Assembly: GCA_030693705.1 (NCBI GenBank)
Contig: JAUYAB010000008.1
Location: 1 to 64,000 of the forward strand
Length of the DNA stretch: 64,000 nt
DNA from: Ignavibacteria bacterium
GTDB lineage: Bacteria; Bacteroidota; Ignavibacteria; Ignavibacteriales; Ignavibacteriaceae
Direction of reading: 5' to 3'
Below, in pieces: positions 8,672-18,520 of this stretch; within the stretch, counting starts at the first letter, position 1; each line of letters opens with the position of its first letter. A program made the translations under genes and the position numbers. Below the pieces are notes generated by a model that worked only from the letters and a program-made list of their open reading frames with translations, ran no database searches and was not told where the DNA came from.

Positions 8672-10513
8672 TCAAAAGTATATTTCCATTTCACATTTTT
8701 GGCAGTTGAAATGTAGTCTGTACTTTTGTTTGCCATCGTTCAGGTAGAGAGGTTCTTTCATTGCGTGTATTTGGGTGTGTTCGGATTTAAAAGGACACAT
8801 GTGAAGCTCTTCTTTGATGCAGTATTTTGTTGTCATTAAAATCTTTCCTTCAAAATCATCTAATTTTTCAAAACCGTCTTCGATTGTTTCAACCCCGTGT
8901 TTTCTGTAAAATTCTTTAGCTTTTTCATTAACTACATTTCCGGCGTAGTTTAACTTGTTTTCCGGAAAAACCATTGAGTTATTTATGTGTTCGCGTTTTT
9001 GCATTGGATAATTTTTAATTCTCTCTTCAAGAAGAAGCTGTAAAATTGTTCGCCTCAGTTCATTCCATTTTGAAACCGGAAGAAAAATGGCTTTGCCGGA
9101 TTTGATACGAACAGACTCAACAGAAAATATTGTGCTTCCCGATTTCTTTAATTGATTTTCCATAACTGCAATTGCTTTTTTAGCATCTTCCGGTTCAATC
9201 AACTCAACTGCTTCGCTGAATGAAACTTTGTTCCCATCCTCATCTGTTGCGGAAATTATCAATTTATTTTCTTCGGGTTGAACTTCAATTTCACAAGCGA
9301 TCTTTCGCTTTGTTTCATCTTTCGATAGCTCTTTTATAAACTGATGGTCGTGGTTACGATAAATTTCAGTTCCGGGAAGAAGTCCCGATAATTCTTTCGT
9401 GAATATTCTATTTCTTTCAACATGGTTGATGTTCGTTCCCGTTAAAATGTCTTGTTCATCAAAGAAGCAAATGCCGTCTCCGTTCACAAGATATTCTTTC
9501 GTCTCAATTTCAAAAAAATCCTTACCGATATTTTTCACTTTCCCGATTAACTTGCCAACGGATTTCGGTGTTGCTAATGAAGCGATCTCTTTTCCTCCGC
9601 CGGAAAGGAAATATTCGGTGTAACCGCGGTTAAAAGTTTTTTCGGGATCGGGAATAAACGAGTAAATGATTTTTCCGCTTGATGCTTTTTTAATTGAAGT
9701 GTCATCCAATAAAAGCTCATCAAGTTTTTGGCGGTAATACGCGGTTATGTTTTTTACATAATGAACATCTTTCAGTCTTCCCTCAATTTTGAAAGATGTT
9801 ATTCCGGCATCTATCAACGAGCGCAAGTGTGCGGATAAATTTAAATCTTTAAGCGAAAGCAAATAAGCTTCACTCTTAATAATTTTCCAGTTCGAATCTT
9901 CAAGCGAATAGAGCATCCGGCATGCTTGCGAACATTCACCACGGTTTGCGCTGCGTCCCGTTGTAGCAAAGCTGAAATAACATTGCCCGCTATAGCTAAC
10001 ACATAATGCACCGTGAATGAAAAATTCCAGGTCAACATTCGTGCTTAATTTTATTTCTTTTATCTGCTCAAACGATAACTCGCGGGCAAGAATAATTCTC
10101 TGCAACCCGGATTGTTCAAGAAATTTTATTTTCTCAATTGAATAATTGTTAGTTTGTGTAGAAGCGAAAAGCGGTATCGGCGGCAAATCCATTTCGAGAA
10201 CCGCCATGTCCTGGATGATAACCGCATCTACCCCCGCTTCATAGAGTTGGCAGATTAATTTTTGCGCTTCATCCAATTCATCATCATACAAAATGGTATT
10301 AACCGTAACGTAAACTTTTGCCCAATATTGATGAGCATATTGAACAAGTTTATCAATATCTTGCAAAGAATTACCGGCAGCTGAGCGGGCGCCAAACTTC
10401 GGGGCACCGATATAAACTGCATCGGCGCCGCAATTGACCGCGGCAATCCCTCCTGCCAAATCTTTCGCCGGAGAAAGGAGTTCAATCTGTTTTAGTCTGT
10501 TTTTTTGTTCCAA
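8672..10513 (-). CDS. rlhA: U32 family protein, 23S rRNA C2501 hydroxylation protein RlhA-like
   Basis: The 613-residue protein belongs to the U32 'peptidase' family, whose E. coli members RlhA and TrhP are needed for prephenate-dependent hydroxylation of 23S rRNA C2501 and tRNA uridine-34. The N-terminal barrel shows ELLSPAKD, GADAVYIGAPKFGAR and the conserved cysteine stretch SGQCYFSF...RGECSQACR. A DUF3656-type middle region (about 380-490) and the overall length favour RlhA over the shorter TrhP. The C-terminal tail adds a CQKCEMEIYF cysteine pair. It is divergent from the GH2 gene. The family is certain; the RNA target is inferred from length. Confidence 0.8.
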   Translation of the reverse strand: MEQKNRLKQIELLSPAKDLAGGIAAVNCGADAVYIGAPKFGARSAAGNSLQDIDKLVQYAHQYWAKVYVTVNTILYDDELDEAQKLICQLYEAGVDAVIIQDMAVLEMDLPPIPLFASTQTNNYSIEKIKFLEQSGLQRIILARELSFEQIKEIKLSTNVDLEFFIHGALCVSYSGQCYFSFATTGRSANRGECSQACRMLYSLEDSNWKIIKSEAYLLSLKDLNLSAHLRSLIDAGITSFKIEGRLKDVHYVKNITAYYRQKLDELLLDDTSIKKASSGKIIYSFIPDPEKTFNRGYTEYFLSGGGKEIASLATPKSVGKLIGKVKNIGKDFFEIETKEYLVNGDGICFFDEQDILTGTNINHVERNRIFTKELSGLLPGTEIYRNHDHQFIKELSKDETKRKIACEIEVQPEENKLIISATDEDGNKVSFSEAVELIEPEDAKKAIAVMENQLKKSGSTIFSVESVRIKSGKAIFLPVSKWNELRRTILQLLLEERIKNYPMQKREHINNSMVFPENKLNYAGNVVNEKAKEFYRKHGVETIEDGFEKLDDFEGKILMTTKYCIKEELHMCPFKSEHTQIHAMKEPLYLNDGKQKYRLHFNCQKCEMEIYF

Positions 10514-10622
10514 GGGTCTTGTAATTCGTTTCTAAAAGTAAGCCGTTTATAATTTTTTTTTTAATAATTTTATATTCAAAATATAAACATTAAATAGCAT
10601 CCGAGCAGTAGCAGAAAGTAGT

Positions 10623-12413
10623 ATGAACCCGTTTCGCATAATTATCTTGTTTTTCATTTTTATGATAAACCTTTACGCGCAGGACATAAATCTTTTGACC
10701 AATAGTGAAAACCGGCAAAAGCAAAGTCTAAACGGGCAATGGAAGATAATAATCGATCCGTACGAAACCGGGTATTACGATTACCGTTATCAACCCCGCA
10801 AAGACGGATATTTTGAAAATAGAAAGCCAAAAGATAAGTCGGAATTAGTTGAATATGATTTTGACAATTCAGAAGAACTTACCGTTCCGGGGGATTGGAA
10901 TACTCAAAAAGAAAAATTATTTCTTTACGAAGGAACAATCTGGTATAAAAAATCTTTTCAGTATAAAAAGAAAAACAACACACGCGCTTTCCTTTATTTC
11001 GGTGCGGTAAATTACGAAGCAATTGTTTACGTGAACGGCAAAAAACTTGGTGAACACATCGGCGGGTTTACTCCCTTCAATTTTGAAGCGACAAACAAAC
11101 TTGTTGATGGCGAGAATTTCGTGGTTGTGAAGGTTGATAATAAAAGAAAGCGCGAAGGCGTTCCCACACTTAATACTGATTGGTGGAATTACGGCGGCAT
11201 TACCCGTGATGTTGATTTAATTGATGTTCTTGAAACTTTCATCAAAGATTATTTTCTTCAACTGAAGAAAAATTCTTTAAACGAAATTTCCGGCTGGGTT
11301 CAACTCGAAGGGAAAGAAAAACTTCAAGAAATCAAAATTGAAATTCCCGAAGCAAAAGAAGTTATAAAAATAAAAACAAACGAAACCGGATTTGCGGAAA
11401 TTCATTTTACTGCCGATTTGGAATTGTGGTCTCCCGAAAATCCCAAAACCTATACGATAAAAATTATTTCGCAAACTGATTCAATTGAAGATAAAATCGG
11501 TTTTCGTTCAATAGAAACAAGGGGAAACGAATTATTACTAAATGGTAAATCAATTTTTCTTCGTGGTATTTCTTTGCATGAGGAAGCTCCGTTCGGCGGC
11601 GGAAGAGCAAACTCCGAAAAAGATGCAGACACACTTTTGAACTGGGCAAAACAACTCGGTTGTAACTATGTCCGGCTTGCCCATTATCCGCATAACGAAA
11701 ACATGATACGGAAAGCGGAAGAACTTGGATTGTTGGTCTGGGCTGAAATTCCCGTTTACTGGACAATCTTGTGGGAAAATAAAACTGTACTTGCGAATGC
11801 TGAAAAGCAATTGACAGAAATGATTACACGCGATAAAAACCGCGCACCGATTATTATTTGGTCGGTTGCAAATGAAACGCCGGTTGGTCAAGCGCGGTAT
11901 AATTTTTTACATCATCTTATTCAAACGGCTAAGGAATTGGATCAAACACGATTGATTACTGCCGCGACGGAGATTCATTCAGAAAAAAATAAAATCATGC
12001 TAAGCGATTCGCTTAGCAATTTGCTGGACGTTATCGGCGTTAACGAATACATCGGTTGGTACGGCGGAGCCCCGGAAGACGCGCCCAAAACGAGTTGGGA
12101 ATCAAAATTTAACAAGCCGCTGATTATTAGCGAGTTCGGCGCAGATGCAAAATTCAATTTACACGGAGATGTGCACGAGCGTTTCACCGAAGAATATCAA
12201 GCGAATGTCTATGCTAATCAAATTGAAATGTTGAAGAAGATTCCTTTCCTGCGTGGAATGAGTCCCTGGATTCTTACTGATTTTCGTTCACCGAGAAGAC
12301 CGCTTCCCGGAATACAAGATATGTACAACAGAAAAGGATTGATCTCCGACAAAGGAGAAAAGAAGCAAGCGTTTTATATGCTGCAAAATTTTTACCGGAA
12401 AATGGTAAAATGA
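10623..12413 (+). CDS. Glycoside hydrolase family 2 (beta-glucuronidase/beta-galactosidase type)
   Basis: The 596-residue secreted enzyme has a short signal peptide (1-20, cut after LYAQ). A GH2 sugar-binding jelly roll follows (about 30-210, with FLYFGAVNYEAIVYVNGKK), then an immunoglobulin-like domain (about 215-295). The TIM barrel carries acid/base Glu418 in SVANETP and nucleophile Glu504 in IISEFGAD. The barrel signature SEKDADTLLNWAKQLGCNYVRLAHYPH is typical of the family. Length is closer to beta-glucuronidase than to LacZ. It is divergent from the U32 gene and 42 bp upstream of xdhA. Confidence 0.88.
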   Translation: MNPFRIIILFFIFMINLYAQDINLLTNSENRQKQSLNGQWKIIIDPYETGYYDYRYQPRKDGYFENRKPKDKSELVEYDFDNSEELTVPGDWNTQKEKLFLYEGTIWYKKSFQYKKKNNTRAFLYFGAVNYEAIVYVNGKKLGEHIGGFTPFNFEATNKLVDGENFVVVKVDNKRKREGVPTLNTDWWNYGGITRDVDLIDVLETFIKDYFLQLKKNSLNEISGWVQLEGKEKLQEIKIEIPEAKEVIKIKTNETGFAEIHFTADLELWSPENPKTYTIKIISQTDSIEDKIGFRSIETRGNELLLNGKSIFLRGISLHEEAPFGGGRANSEKDADTLLNWAKQLGCNYVRLAHYPHNENMIRKAEELGLLVWAEIPVYWTILWENKTVLANAEKQLTEMITRDKNRAPIIIWSVANETPVGQARYNFLHHLIQTAKELDQTRLITAATEIHSEKNKIMLSDSLSNLLDVIGVNEYIGWYGGAPEDAPKTSWESKFNKPLIISEFGADAKFNLHGDVHERFTEEYQANVYANQIEMLKKIPFLRGMSPWILTDFRSPRRPLPGIQDMYNRKGLISDKGEKKQAFYMLQNFYRKMVK

Positions 12414-12455
12414 TTTTTGAAAGAAGTACTTTTGGAGCACAAAAATTTTTAACAA

Positions 12456-13862
12456 ATGAAAAATATAATTCACTTTATATGTAATGATCAGGAGATCACG
12501 ACTGAACTGCATCCGGCAACAACGGTGCTGGATTTTGTCCGCAAAAACTTGCACTTAACCGGAACAAAAGAAGGCTGCCGCGAAGGTGATTGCGGCGCTT
12601 GTACTGTGCTTGTTGGAGAATTACTTGATGGGAGGGTTATATACAAATCAGTTAATTCGTGTTTACTTCCGGTTGCCTCACTTCATGGAAAACATTTAGT
12701 AACGGTTGAAGGAATTAATCAAAAAGAATTAAACCCTTTACAACACGCTTTTGTTGATGAGGGAGCTTCGCAATGTGGATTTTGCACTCCGGGATTTTTA
12801 ATGTCACTAACGGGATATTTTCTTGCGAATGATGTCTATTCTGCTGAAGAAGCGATCACTTCGCTCGATGGAAATATTTGCAGATGCACCGGTTACGCTT
12901 CCATAAAGCGTTCGACCGAAAAAGTTACGGCTGAAATAACGATGAATAAAAATCATTCCTCCGTTGAGAAACTTGTAGAATTAAAAGTTCTTCCCGATTA
13001 TTTCCTCGGGATTCAAAAAAGATTAACTGCAATCCCACCCTTTATAAATACGCCGACAAACGATGTTCTTGTTTCCGGCGGAACCGATCTCTTTGTTCAA
13101 CAATGGGAAAAACTTTTATCAAGCGATGTTGAGTTTCTTCAAAGAGATAATACAGAGTCGGCAATCCGAATAGAAAATGATCTTTGTTTTATTGATGCAA
13201 GAACCACCATTTCAGAGATTAAATCATCGGCGTCATTAAAAAAATATTTTCCACAGCTCGCGAATTATTTTCAATATTTTGGGTCGCTCCCGATAAGAAA
13301 CCGCGCAACCGTTGGTGGAAACATCATCAATGCTTCTCCCATTGGCGATATGACAAACTTTCTTTTAGCTTTGGATGCGCAAGTTCATTTAAATGAAAAA
13401 GATAACGAAAGAGTCGTTCCACTAAAAAACTTTTACACCGGGTACAAACAATTTGATAAAAAAGAAAATGAAATTATAACTTCAACAAGTTTCAAGCTAC
13501 CCGAAACGAATTCTCATTTCAATTATGAAAAAGTTAGCAAGCGGACTTTTCTTGACATAGCAAGCGTAAACGCATCTATTTATTTGGAAGAAGAAAATTT
13601 GCAGATAAAGAATGTTCATCTTTCAGCCGGTGGTGTTGCTCCTTATCCTCTTTATCTTTCAAAGACAAAAGAATTCCTTTTGAAGAAAACAATTTCACCG
13701 CAATTACTTAAGCAAGCCGCAGAAATTATTGAAGAAGAAATTTCTCCAATTAGTGATGCACGTGGTTCTGCTGAGTACAAGCGCTTATTATTGCGCCAAT
13801 TATTCTTCGCACATTTTATAAAATTATTTCCTGAGATCATTTCGCTTGAGGAGGTTGTATGA
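12456..13862 (+). CDS. xdhA: Xanthine dehydrogenase small subunit (2Fe-2S plus FAD domains)
   Basis: The 468-residue electron-transfer subunit of a molybdenum hydroxylase passes electrons from Moco through two [2Fe-2S] clusters to FAD and NAD+. The plant-type cluster cysteines are in CREGDCGACTVL (about 40-51). The second cluster ligands are in CGFCTPGF (about 109) and ICRCTGY (about 143). The FAD domain starts near residue 200 and shows SGGTDL and TVGGNIINASPIGD. The fusion of the Fe-S and FAD domains in one chain matches the XdhA type of Rhodobacter. The stop overlaps the xdhB start by 4 bp (ATGA), indicating translational coupling. Confidence 0.93.
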   Translation: MKNIIHFICNDQEITTELHPATTVLDFVRKNLHLTGTKEGCREGDCGACTVLVGELLDGRVIYKSVNSCLLPVASLHGKHLVTVEGINQKELNPLQHAFVDEGASQCGFCTPGFLMSLTGYFLANDVYSAEEAITSLDGNICRCTGYASIKRSTEKVTAEITMNKNHSSVEKLVELKVLPDYFLGIQKRLTAIPPFINTPTNDVLVSGGTDLFVQQWEKLLSSDVEFLQRDNTESAIRIENDLCFIDARTTISEIKSSASLKKYFPQLANYFQYFGSLPIRNRATVGGNIINASPIGDMTNFLLALDAQVHLNEKDNERVVPLKNFYTGYKQFDKKENEIITSTSFKLPETNSHFNYEKVSKRTFLDIASVNASIYLEEENLQIKNVHLSAGGVAPYPLYLSKTKEFLLKKTISPQLLKQAAEIIEEEISPISDARGSAEYKRLLLRQLFFAHFIKLFPEIISLEEVV

Positions 13863-16114
13863 AAAATTACGACATGACCCGGCACGTTCGCGGCGAATCA
13901 CTCTTCGCAGATGATTTTATTGTTCCGGAAGGAACGTTGTATGCCTCAGTATTTGATTCTTCAATAGCGCACGGGAAAATTCTATCAATTGATATTTCAG
14001 AAGCGGAAAAATTTCCCGGAGTGAAAAAAGTTATTCTCGCTCAAGATATTCCGGGACAAAATCAAATCGGCGGAATTATTCAAGATGAGCCGCTCCTTGC
14101 AGAAAATGAAGTTCACTTTTGCGGACAGCCAATAGCCATCGTACTTGCCGAAAGTCTGCTTATTGCGCGTGAAGCAAAGAAGAAAATCAAAATAGAATAT
14201 AAAGAGCTAACGCCTATCACCGATGCGCGTGAAGCGTATGCAAAGGGAATGTTGATCATTCCTCCGAGAATTTTTTCCAATGGAAACGTTGAAGAAGCAT
14301 TTAAACATTGCGGTGTTGTTGTTGAAGGAAAAATCGAAACCGGGGCGCAAGAACATTTGTATCTTGAAACGCAGGGAGCGATCGCTTTTCCTACCGAAGG
14401 AAACGGAATAAAAATTATTTCTTCAACGCAAGGACCAACCGCAACACAACGGGCAGCATGTAAAGTTTTAGGCTTGCCCATGCATCAAGTTGAAGTTGAT
14501 GTGATGCGGTTAGGGGGCGGCTTCGGCGGGAAAGAAGATCAAGCAAACGCGTGGGCTGCAATGGCGGCTGTGTCGGCTTTTTTAATAAAAAAAACGGTGA
14601 AGCTAATTCTCCCGCGGCAGGAAGATATGCGTATGACCGGCAAACGTCATCCGTATTCTGCCGATTTTAAAATGGGATTATCCAACGACGGAAAAATTTT
14701 GGCATACGAAGTAACCTTCTTCCAAAATGCAGGCGCCGCGGCCGATCTTTCAACTGCAATTTTGGATCGAACACTCTTTCATGCAACGAATAGTTACTTC
14801 GTCCCAAACGTAAAAGCAACAGGTTTAAGTTGTAGGACAAATCTTCCACCAAACACAGCATTCCGTGGATTCGGCGGTCCACAAGCAATGTTTACGTTTG
14901 AAGCTGCAATTCAAAAAGCTGCAGATAAGTTGGGAGTTGCAGCTTCGGTGATTCAAGAAAAAAATCTTTTAAAAGAAAAAGATGAATTTCACTACGGACA
15001 ATTGGCGGAAAATTCCAAAGCGCAAGCTTGTTGGTTTAAGGCAAAGGAGAAATTTCATTTTGATCAAATTAAAAAGAACGTTGATACATTTAATACCGAA
15101 AACAAAATCTATAAAAAAGGTTTTGCGTGTATGCCGATTTGCTTTGGTATTTCATTTACAAATACTTTTATGAATCAAGCCGGCGCGCTCGTTCATATTT
15201 ATTCCGACGGAAGCGTTGGAGTGAGCACTGCTGCGGTTGAAATGGGGCAAGGGGTAAACGAAAAAATTCGATTGGTTGCCGCGGAAATATTTTCAATAGA
15301 TAAAGCAAAAATTAAAGTTGAAACAACAAACACTACGCGTGTTGCAAATACTTCTCCAACAGCCGCAAGCAGTGCCGCTGATCTTAACGGCAAAGCAACA
15401 GAACTTGCTTGTAAAAATTTGGCAGAACGGTTAATGACCTTCATAAAAGAAGAGTTGAATTTTTCTTCGTCAGATAGAATTGCATTTCGTGATGAGCAAG
15501 TTTATTGCAATGATAGAGCAATCGGGTTGACGTGGACAGAACTCATTCAAAAAGCATTTTTTACAAGAGTTAATCTCTCGGCGCAAGCACATTACGCCGT
15601 TCCCGGAATTTATTTCGACAAAGAAAAGAATAAAGGAAAAGCCTTTGCTTATTATTCATTTGGAACGGCAGTTGTTGAGGTAACTGTTGATTGCATTCGC
15701 GGAACATATGTTGTTGATTCCGTAAAAGCGGTACATGATTTTGGGAAAAGTTTTGCAAATGTTATTGACCGCGGACAAGCTGAAGGCGCAATAATGCAAG
15801 GTATCGGCTGGATGACGATGGAAGAAATAATTTATAACACCGACGGAAAATTGTTAACCGATGCTCTTTCTACTTATAAAGTTCCCGACATTCATTCTGC
15901 GCCGAAAGAAATTGAAGTTCATTTTTTGGAGAACTCGGATAATCCTCTCGGCATCTTTAATTCCAAAGCGATTGGCGAACCACCGCTAATGTACGGTATC
16001 GGAACCTTCTTCGCCTTGCAAAACGCGATGAAAGCTTTTCGACCGGAAAAAGAATTTGAGTTTTCTGCCCCGCTTACTCCCGAAAAAGTATTACTCAGCC
16101 TCTACAAAGAGTAA
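13859..16114 (+). CDS. xdhB: Xanthine dehydrogenase molybdopterin-binding subunit
   Basis: The 751-residue catalytic subunit hydroxylates hypoxanthine and xanthine to urate. It has the small N-terminal Ald_Xan hammerhead domain (GESLFADDF). Moco-binding motifs are LGGGFGGKE (about 219), TAFRGFGGPQAMF (about 339, with the substrate-binding Arg) and VEMGQGVNEK. The catalytic base Glu707 is in AIGEPPLMYG. These residues match bona fide xanthine dehydrogenases, unlike the second large subunit at 19002. Coupled to xdhA; XdhC and MocA needed for its cofactor are encoded 34 kb away (47838, 50194). Confidence 0.93.
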   Translation: MKNYDMTRHVRGESLFADDFIVPEGTLYASVFDSSIAHGKILSIDISEAEKFPGVKKVILAQDIPGQNQIGGIIQDEPLLAENEVHFCGQPIAIVLAESLLIAREAKKKIKIEYKELTPITDAREAYAKGMLIIPPRIFSNGNVEEAFKHCGVVVEGKIETGAQEHLYLETQGAIAFPTEGNGIKIISSTQGPTATQRAACKVLGLPMHQVEVDVMRLGGGFGGKEDQANAWAAMAAVSAFLIKKTVKLILPRQEDMRMTGKRHPYSADFKMGLSNDGKILAYEVTFFQNAGAAADLSTAILDRTLFHATNSYFVPNVKATGLSCRTNLPPNTAFRGFGGPQAMFTFEAAIQKAADKLGVAASVIQEKNLLKEKDEFHYGQLAENSKAQACWFKAKEKFHFDQIKKNVDTFNTENKIYKKGFACMPICFGISFTNTFMNQAGALVHIYSDGSVGVSTAAVEMGQGVNEKIRLVAAEIFSIDKAKIKVETTNTTRVANTSPTAASSAADLNGKATELACKNLAERLMTFIKEELNFSSSDRIAFRDEQVYCNDRAIGLTWTELIQKAFFTRVNLSAQAHYAVPGIYFDKEKNKGKAFAYYSFGTAVVEVTVDCIRGTYVVDSVKAVHDFGKSFANVIDRGQAEGAIMQGIGWMTMEEIIYNTDGKLLTDALSTYKVPDIHSAPKEIEVHFLENSDNPLGIFNSKAIGEPPLMYGIGTFFALQNAMKAFRPEKEFEFSAPLTPEKVLLSLYKE

Positions 16115-16170
16115 TTCTTCAAATAATTAATCAGTAATGCGTATTTTTGACTAACTAGAATTAAGGAATT

Positions 16171-17526
16171 ATGCTGCTTTTAAAAAATTGTTTTCATATT
16201 GAAACGTTCGATAATGATCAAAACTTTTCCGGCTATGACATTCTTATCGAAAACAATAAAATTAAGAAAATTGAAAAGAATATTTCTATTAAAGAAGATC
16301 ACCGGGTTTTGGATTGCTCAACGTGTGTTGTAATTCCCGGATTGGTAAACACGCATCACCATTTTTATCAAACGCTAACGAGAAATTTACCCGCTGTTCA
16401 AAACGCGAAACTGTTTGACTGGCTGATCTATCTGTATGAGATATGGAAAAATATTGACGAAGAGGCGGTTTACTATTCTTCATTGATTGCAATGGGAGAG
16501 TTGTTGAAAACCGGATGTACGCTTTCAACAGATCATCATTATTTATATCCGAATAGTTTTACCGGTGATCTGATGGGAATACAATTCTCAGCCGCGGATA
16601 AACTGGGAATGCGTTTCTCTCCAACTCGTGGATCAATGTCGCTTAGTAAAAAGAACGGTGGCTTGCCCCCGGATTCCGTTGTGCAAACGGAAAAGAAAAT
16701 TTTAGAAGACAGTTTGCGGGTTATTCAACAGTATCACGACGCATCCGAGGATTCGATGAAAAAGATCGTGCTTGCACCATGTTCTCCGTTTTCGGTTACA
16801 AAAGAAAACATGAGAGAAACAGCGCGGCTTGCTCGCGAACATAATGTAAGGTTACACACGCATCTCGCAGAAACAAGTGACGAGGATGATTATTGCGTTT
16901 CAATTCATGGAAAACGTCCGCTTGCGTTAATGGAAGAAGTTGAATTTATAGGTGAAGATGTTTTTTACGCGCATGGAATTTTCTTTAATGATGATGAATT
17001 GAAAACGTTAGCCGAAACAAAAACTTCCATCGCCCATTGTCCTTCATCAAATATGCGGCTTGGCTCAGGAATTTGCCGGGTAACCGAAATGATGGAACAA
17101 AATATTAATGTTGGTATTGGTGTTGACGGTTCCGCATCAAACGATTCTTCCGATATGTTGGGAGAAGTCCGCAACACGATGCTGCTTCAGCGAGTAAAAT
17201 ACGGCGCAAATGCACTTACCGCAAAACAGGCTTTCCGGCTTTCAATCGACGGCGGAGCAAATATTCTTGGTTACACTAAAACTGGGAAAATAAAAGAAGA
17301 TTATCTAGCCGATCTTGCTATTTTCAATATCAATAAATTAGAATACACCGGAAGTTTCTCCGACCCGCTTGCAGCATTGTTGTTCTCGGGTATTTCACAT
17401 CAGACGGAGTATACAATAGTGAACGGCAAAGTTGTTGTAGCGAATGGAAAACTCGTTGGTGAGGATGAGGATTTGATCATCCGCAAAGGAAATGAGATAG
17501 CGAAAAAACTTTTTGAAATGAAATAA
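16171..17526 (+). CDS. Amidohydrolase, 8-oxoguanine deaminase type
   Basis: The 451-residue metal-dependent deaminase would, if correctly assigned, convert 8-oxoguanine to urate and ammonia. Metal ligands appear in NTHHHFYQTLTRNLPA (about 65), HTHLAET (about 230), the His of YAHGIFF and the Asp of GVDGSASNDSS. The last motif and RNLPAVQNAKLFDWLIYLYE are typical of the 8-oxoguanine deaminase/ATZ-TRZ-like group. Its place between two molybdenum hydroxylase modules supports purine catabolism. Guanine deaminase is the main alternative. Confidence 0.78.
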   Translation: MLLLKNCFHIETFDNDQNFSGYDILIENNKIKKIEKNISIKEDHRVLDCSTCVVIPGLVNTHHHFYQTLTRNLPAVQNAKLFDWLIYLYEIWKNIDEEAVYYSSLIAMGELLKTGCTLSTDHHYLYPNSFTGDLMGIQFSAADKLGMRFSPTRGSMSLSKKNGGLPPDSVVQTEKKILEDSLRVIQQYHDASEDSMKKIVLAPCSPFSVTKENMRETARLAREHNVRLHTHLAETSDEDDYCVSIHGKRPLALMEEVEFIGEDVFYAHGIFFNDDELKTLAETKTSIAHCPSSNMRLGSGICRVTEMMEQNINVGIGVDGSASNDSSDMLGEVRNTMLLQRVKYGANALTAKQAFRLSIDGGANILGYTKTGKIKEDYLADLAIFNINKLEYTGSFSDPLAALLFSGISHQTEYTIVNGKVVVANGKLVGEDEDLIIRKGNEIAKKLFEMK

Positions 17527-17659
17527 TCAGCGAAACCCTAAAGGGTATCGCTGAACGAAAAAAGCATCGTAAACGATGCTGATTTTGTTCCGCTTTAGCG
17601 GAATTTGTTTGCTCAGAACAATCCATTTATGCCTGCCCGACGCAGGCGGGGTTGTTCTG
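17527..17659. repeat. Four consecutive hairpins inside the purine operon
   Basis: Perfect or near-perfect inverted repeats follow one another. They are 17527-17539/17542-17554 (12 of 13 pairs), 17563-17570/17573-17580 (AGCATCGT arms), 17588-17593/17598-17603 (TTCCGC/GCGGAA), and 17614-17621/17652-17659 (CAGAACAA/TTGTTCTG) with an inner GCCTGC/GCAGGC stem. None is followed by a U-run, so this looks like inserted repeat DNA rather than a factor-independent terminator. Confidence 0.75.
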
Positions 17660-17698
17660 CGAGATAAAAATTTTAGAAAAATAGTAGAAAGTATAAAT

Positions 17699-18520
17699 AT
17701 GTTACACCAGAATCTCGAATGGTTTTTTCCTCATACACCAGAAGAAGCTGTTAAACTCATCGCCGCACAGGGAGTGATTCTTCACGGCGGAGGAACCCGC
17801 ATTTTAAAAACATCTCCAAAATCAATTAAAGGTTTGGTCGATGTTGGAAAACTGAATTTAAATTACATCCATCATTCGGATAAACAAATTAGTATCGGAG
17901 CCGCATCAACATACGATGATGTGATCCGCTATTCTACCAAAACAAAGAAACTTTCACTGCTTGCACAAGCTTTATCTGAAGCCGCATCAACGCCTTTGCG
18001 CAATAGAATTACTATCGGTGGCTCTTTAAAAGATTTTCCAATCTGGTCAAGTCTTTACGCGCCGTTGTTAGCCCTAAACGCGCAGATTGAAATTGCAGAT
18101 AAGCATGATAAAGTTATTTCACTAGAAGAATATCTTGAATCGGGAATGATCAAAACCAAGCATTTAATAAAGAGAATTATTATTGACGATGATCCTCACC
18201 TCGTTGGCGGTGTAAAAAGATTTGCGCTGATCCGTTTTGAGTATCCTCTGTTTACAGTAGCTGTTGCGCTTCGTGCAAAAAAGAAAATAATTTCCGAAGC
18301 AAGAATTTATATCACCGGCGTTAAAGGAAGACACAAACACTGCAAACGCGCGGAACATTTTTTAATTGAAAAAGAATTGACCAACGACGTTATTCATGAA
18401 GCGGTTAAACACTTCAATCCAAAATTCGCGGCTGATTACAAATATTCCGCCGAATATAAAGAGCATACCTCCAAAGTGTTTTTTACCGATTTACTGCAAG
18501 ACTTGAAAGGAAAACTTTAA
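17699..18520 (+). CDS. Molybdenum hydroxylase FAD-binding subunit (CoxM/YgfM type)
   Basis: The 273-residue FAD subunit belongs to a three-chain molybdenum hydroxylase with the genes at 18520 and 19002. It starts LHQNLEWFFPHTPEEAVKLI, with the FAD pyrophosphate motif region LHGGGTRI and the second motif RNRITIGGSLKD. The open frame extends upstream to 17576, but that part is translated from the hairpin repeats and has no family similarity. The ATG at 17699 gives a normal start. The stop and next start overlap by one base (TAATG). The family is clear; the substrate is not. Confidence 0.87.
   Translation: MLHQNLEWFFPHTPEEAVKLIAAQGVILHGGGTRILKTSPKSIKGLVDVGKLNLNYIHHSDKQISIGAASTYDDVIRYSTKTKKLSLLAQALSEAASTPLRNRITIGGSLKDFPIWSSLYAPLLALNAQIEIADKHDKVISLEEYLESGMIKTKHLIKRIIIDDDPHLVGGVKRFALIRFEYPLFTVAVALRAKKKIISEARIYITGVKGRHKHCKRAEHFLIEKELTNDVIHEAVKHFNPKFAADYKYSAEYKEHTSKVFFTDLLQDLKGKL

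Noticed and set aside
11450-11891. Overlapping minus-strand ORFs inside the GH2 gene
   Set aside because: They lie within a clear glycosidase with intact catalytic residues and have no start signals of their own.
17576-17698. N-terminal extension of the FAD-subunit frame by 41 codons
   Set aside because: The extension is translated from palindromic repeat DNA and has no family similarity; the ATG at 17699 begins the conserved region.
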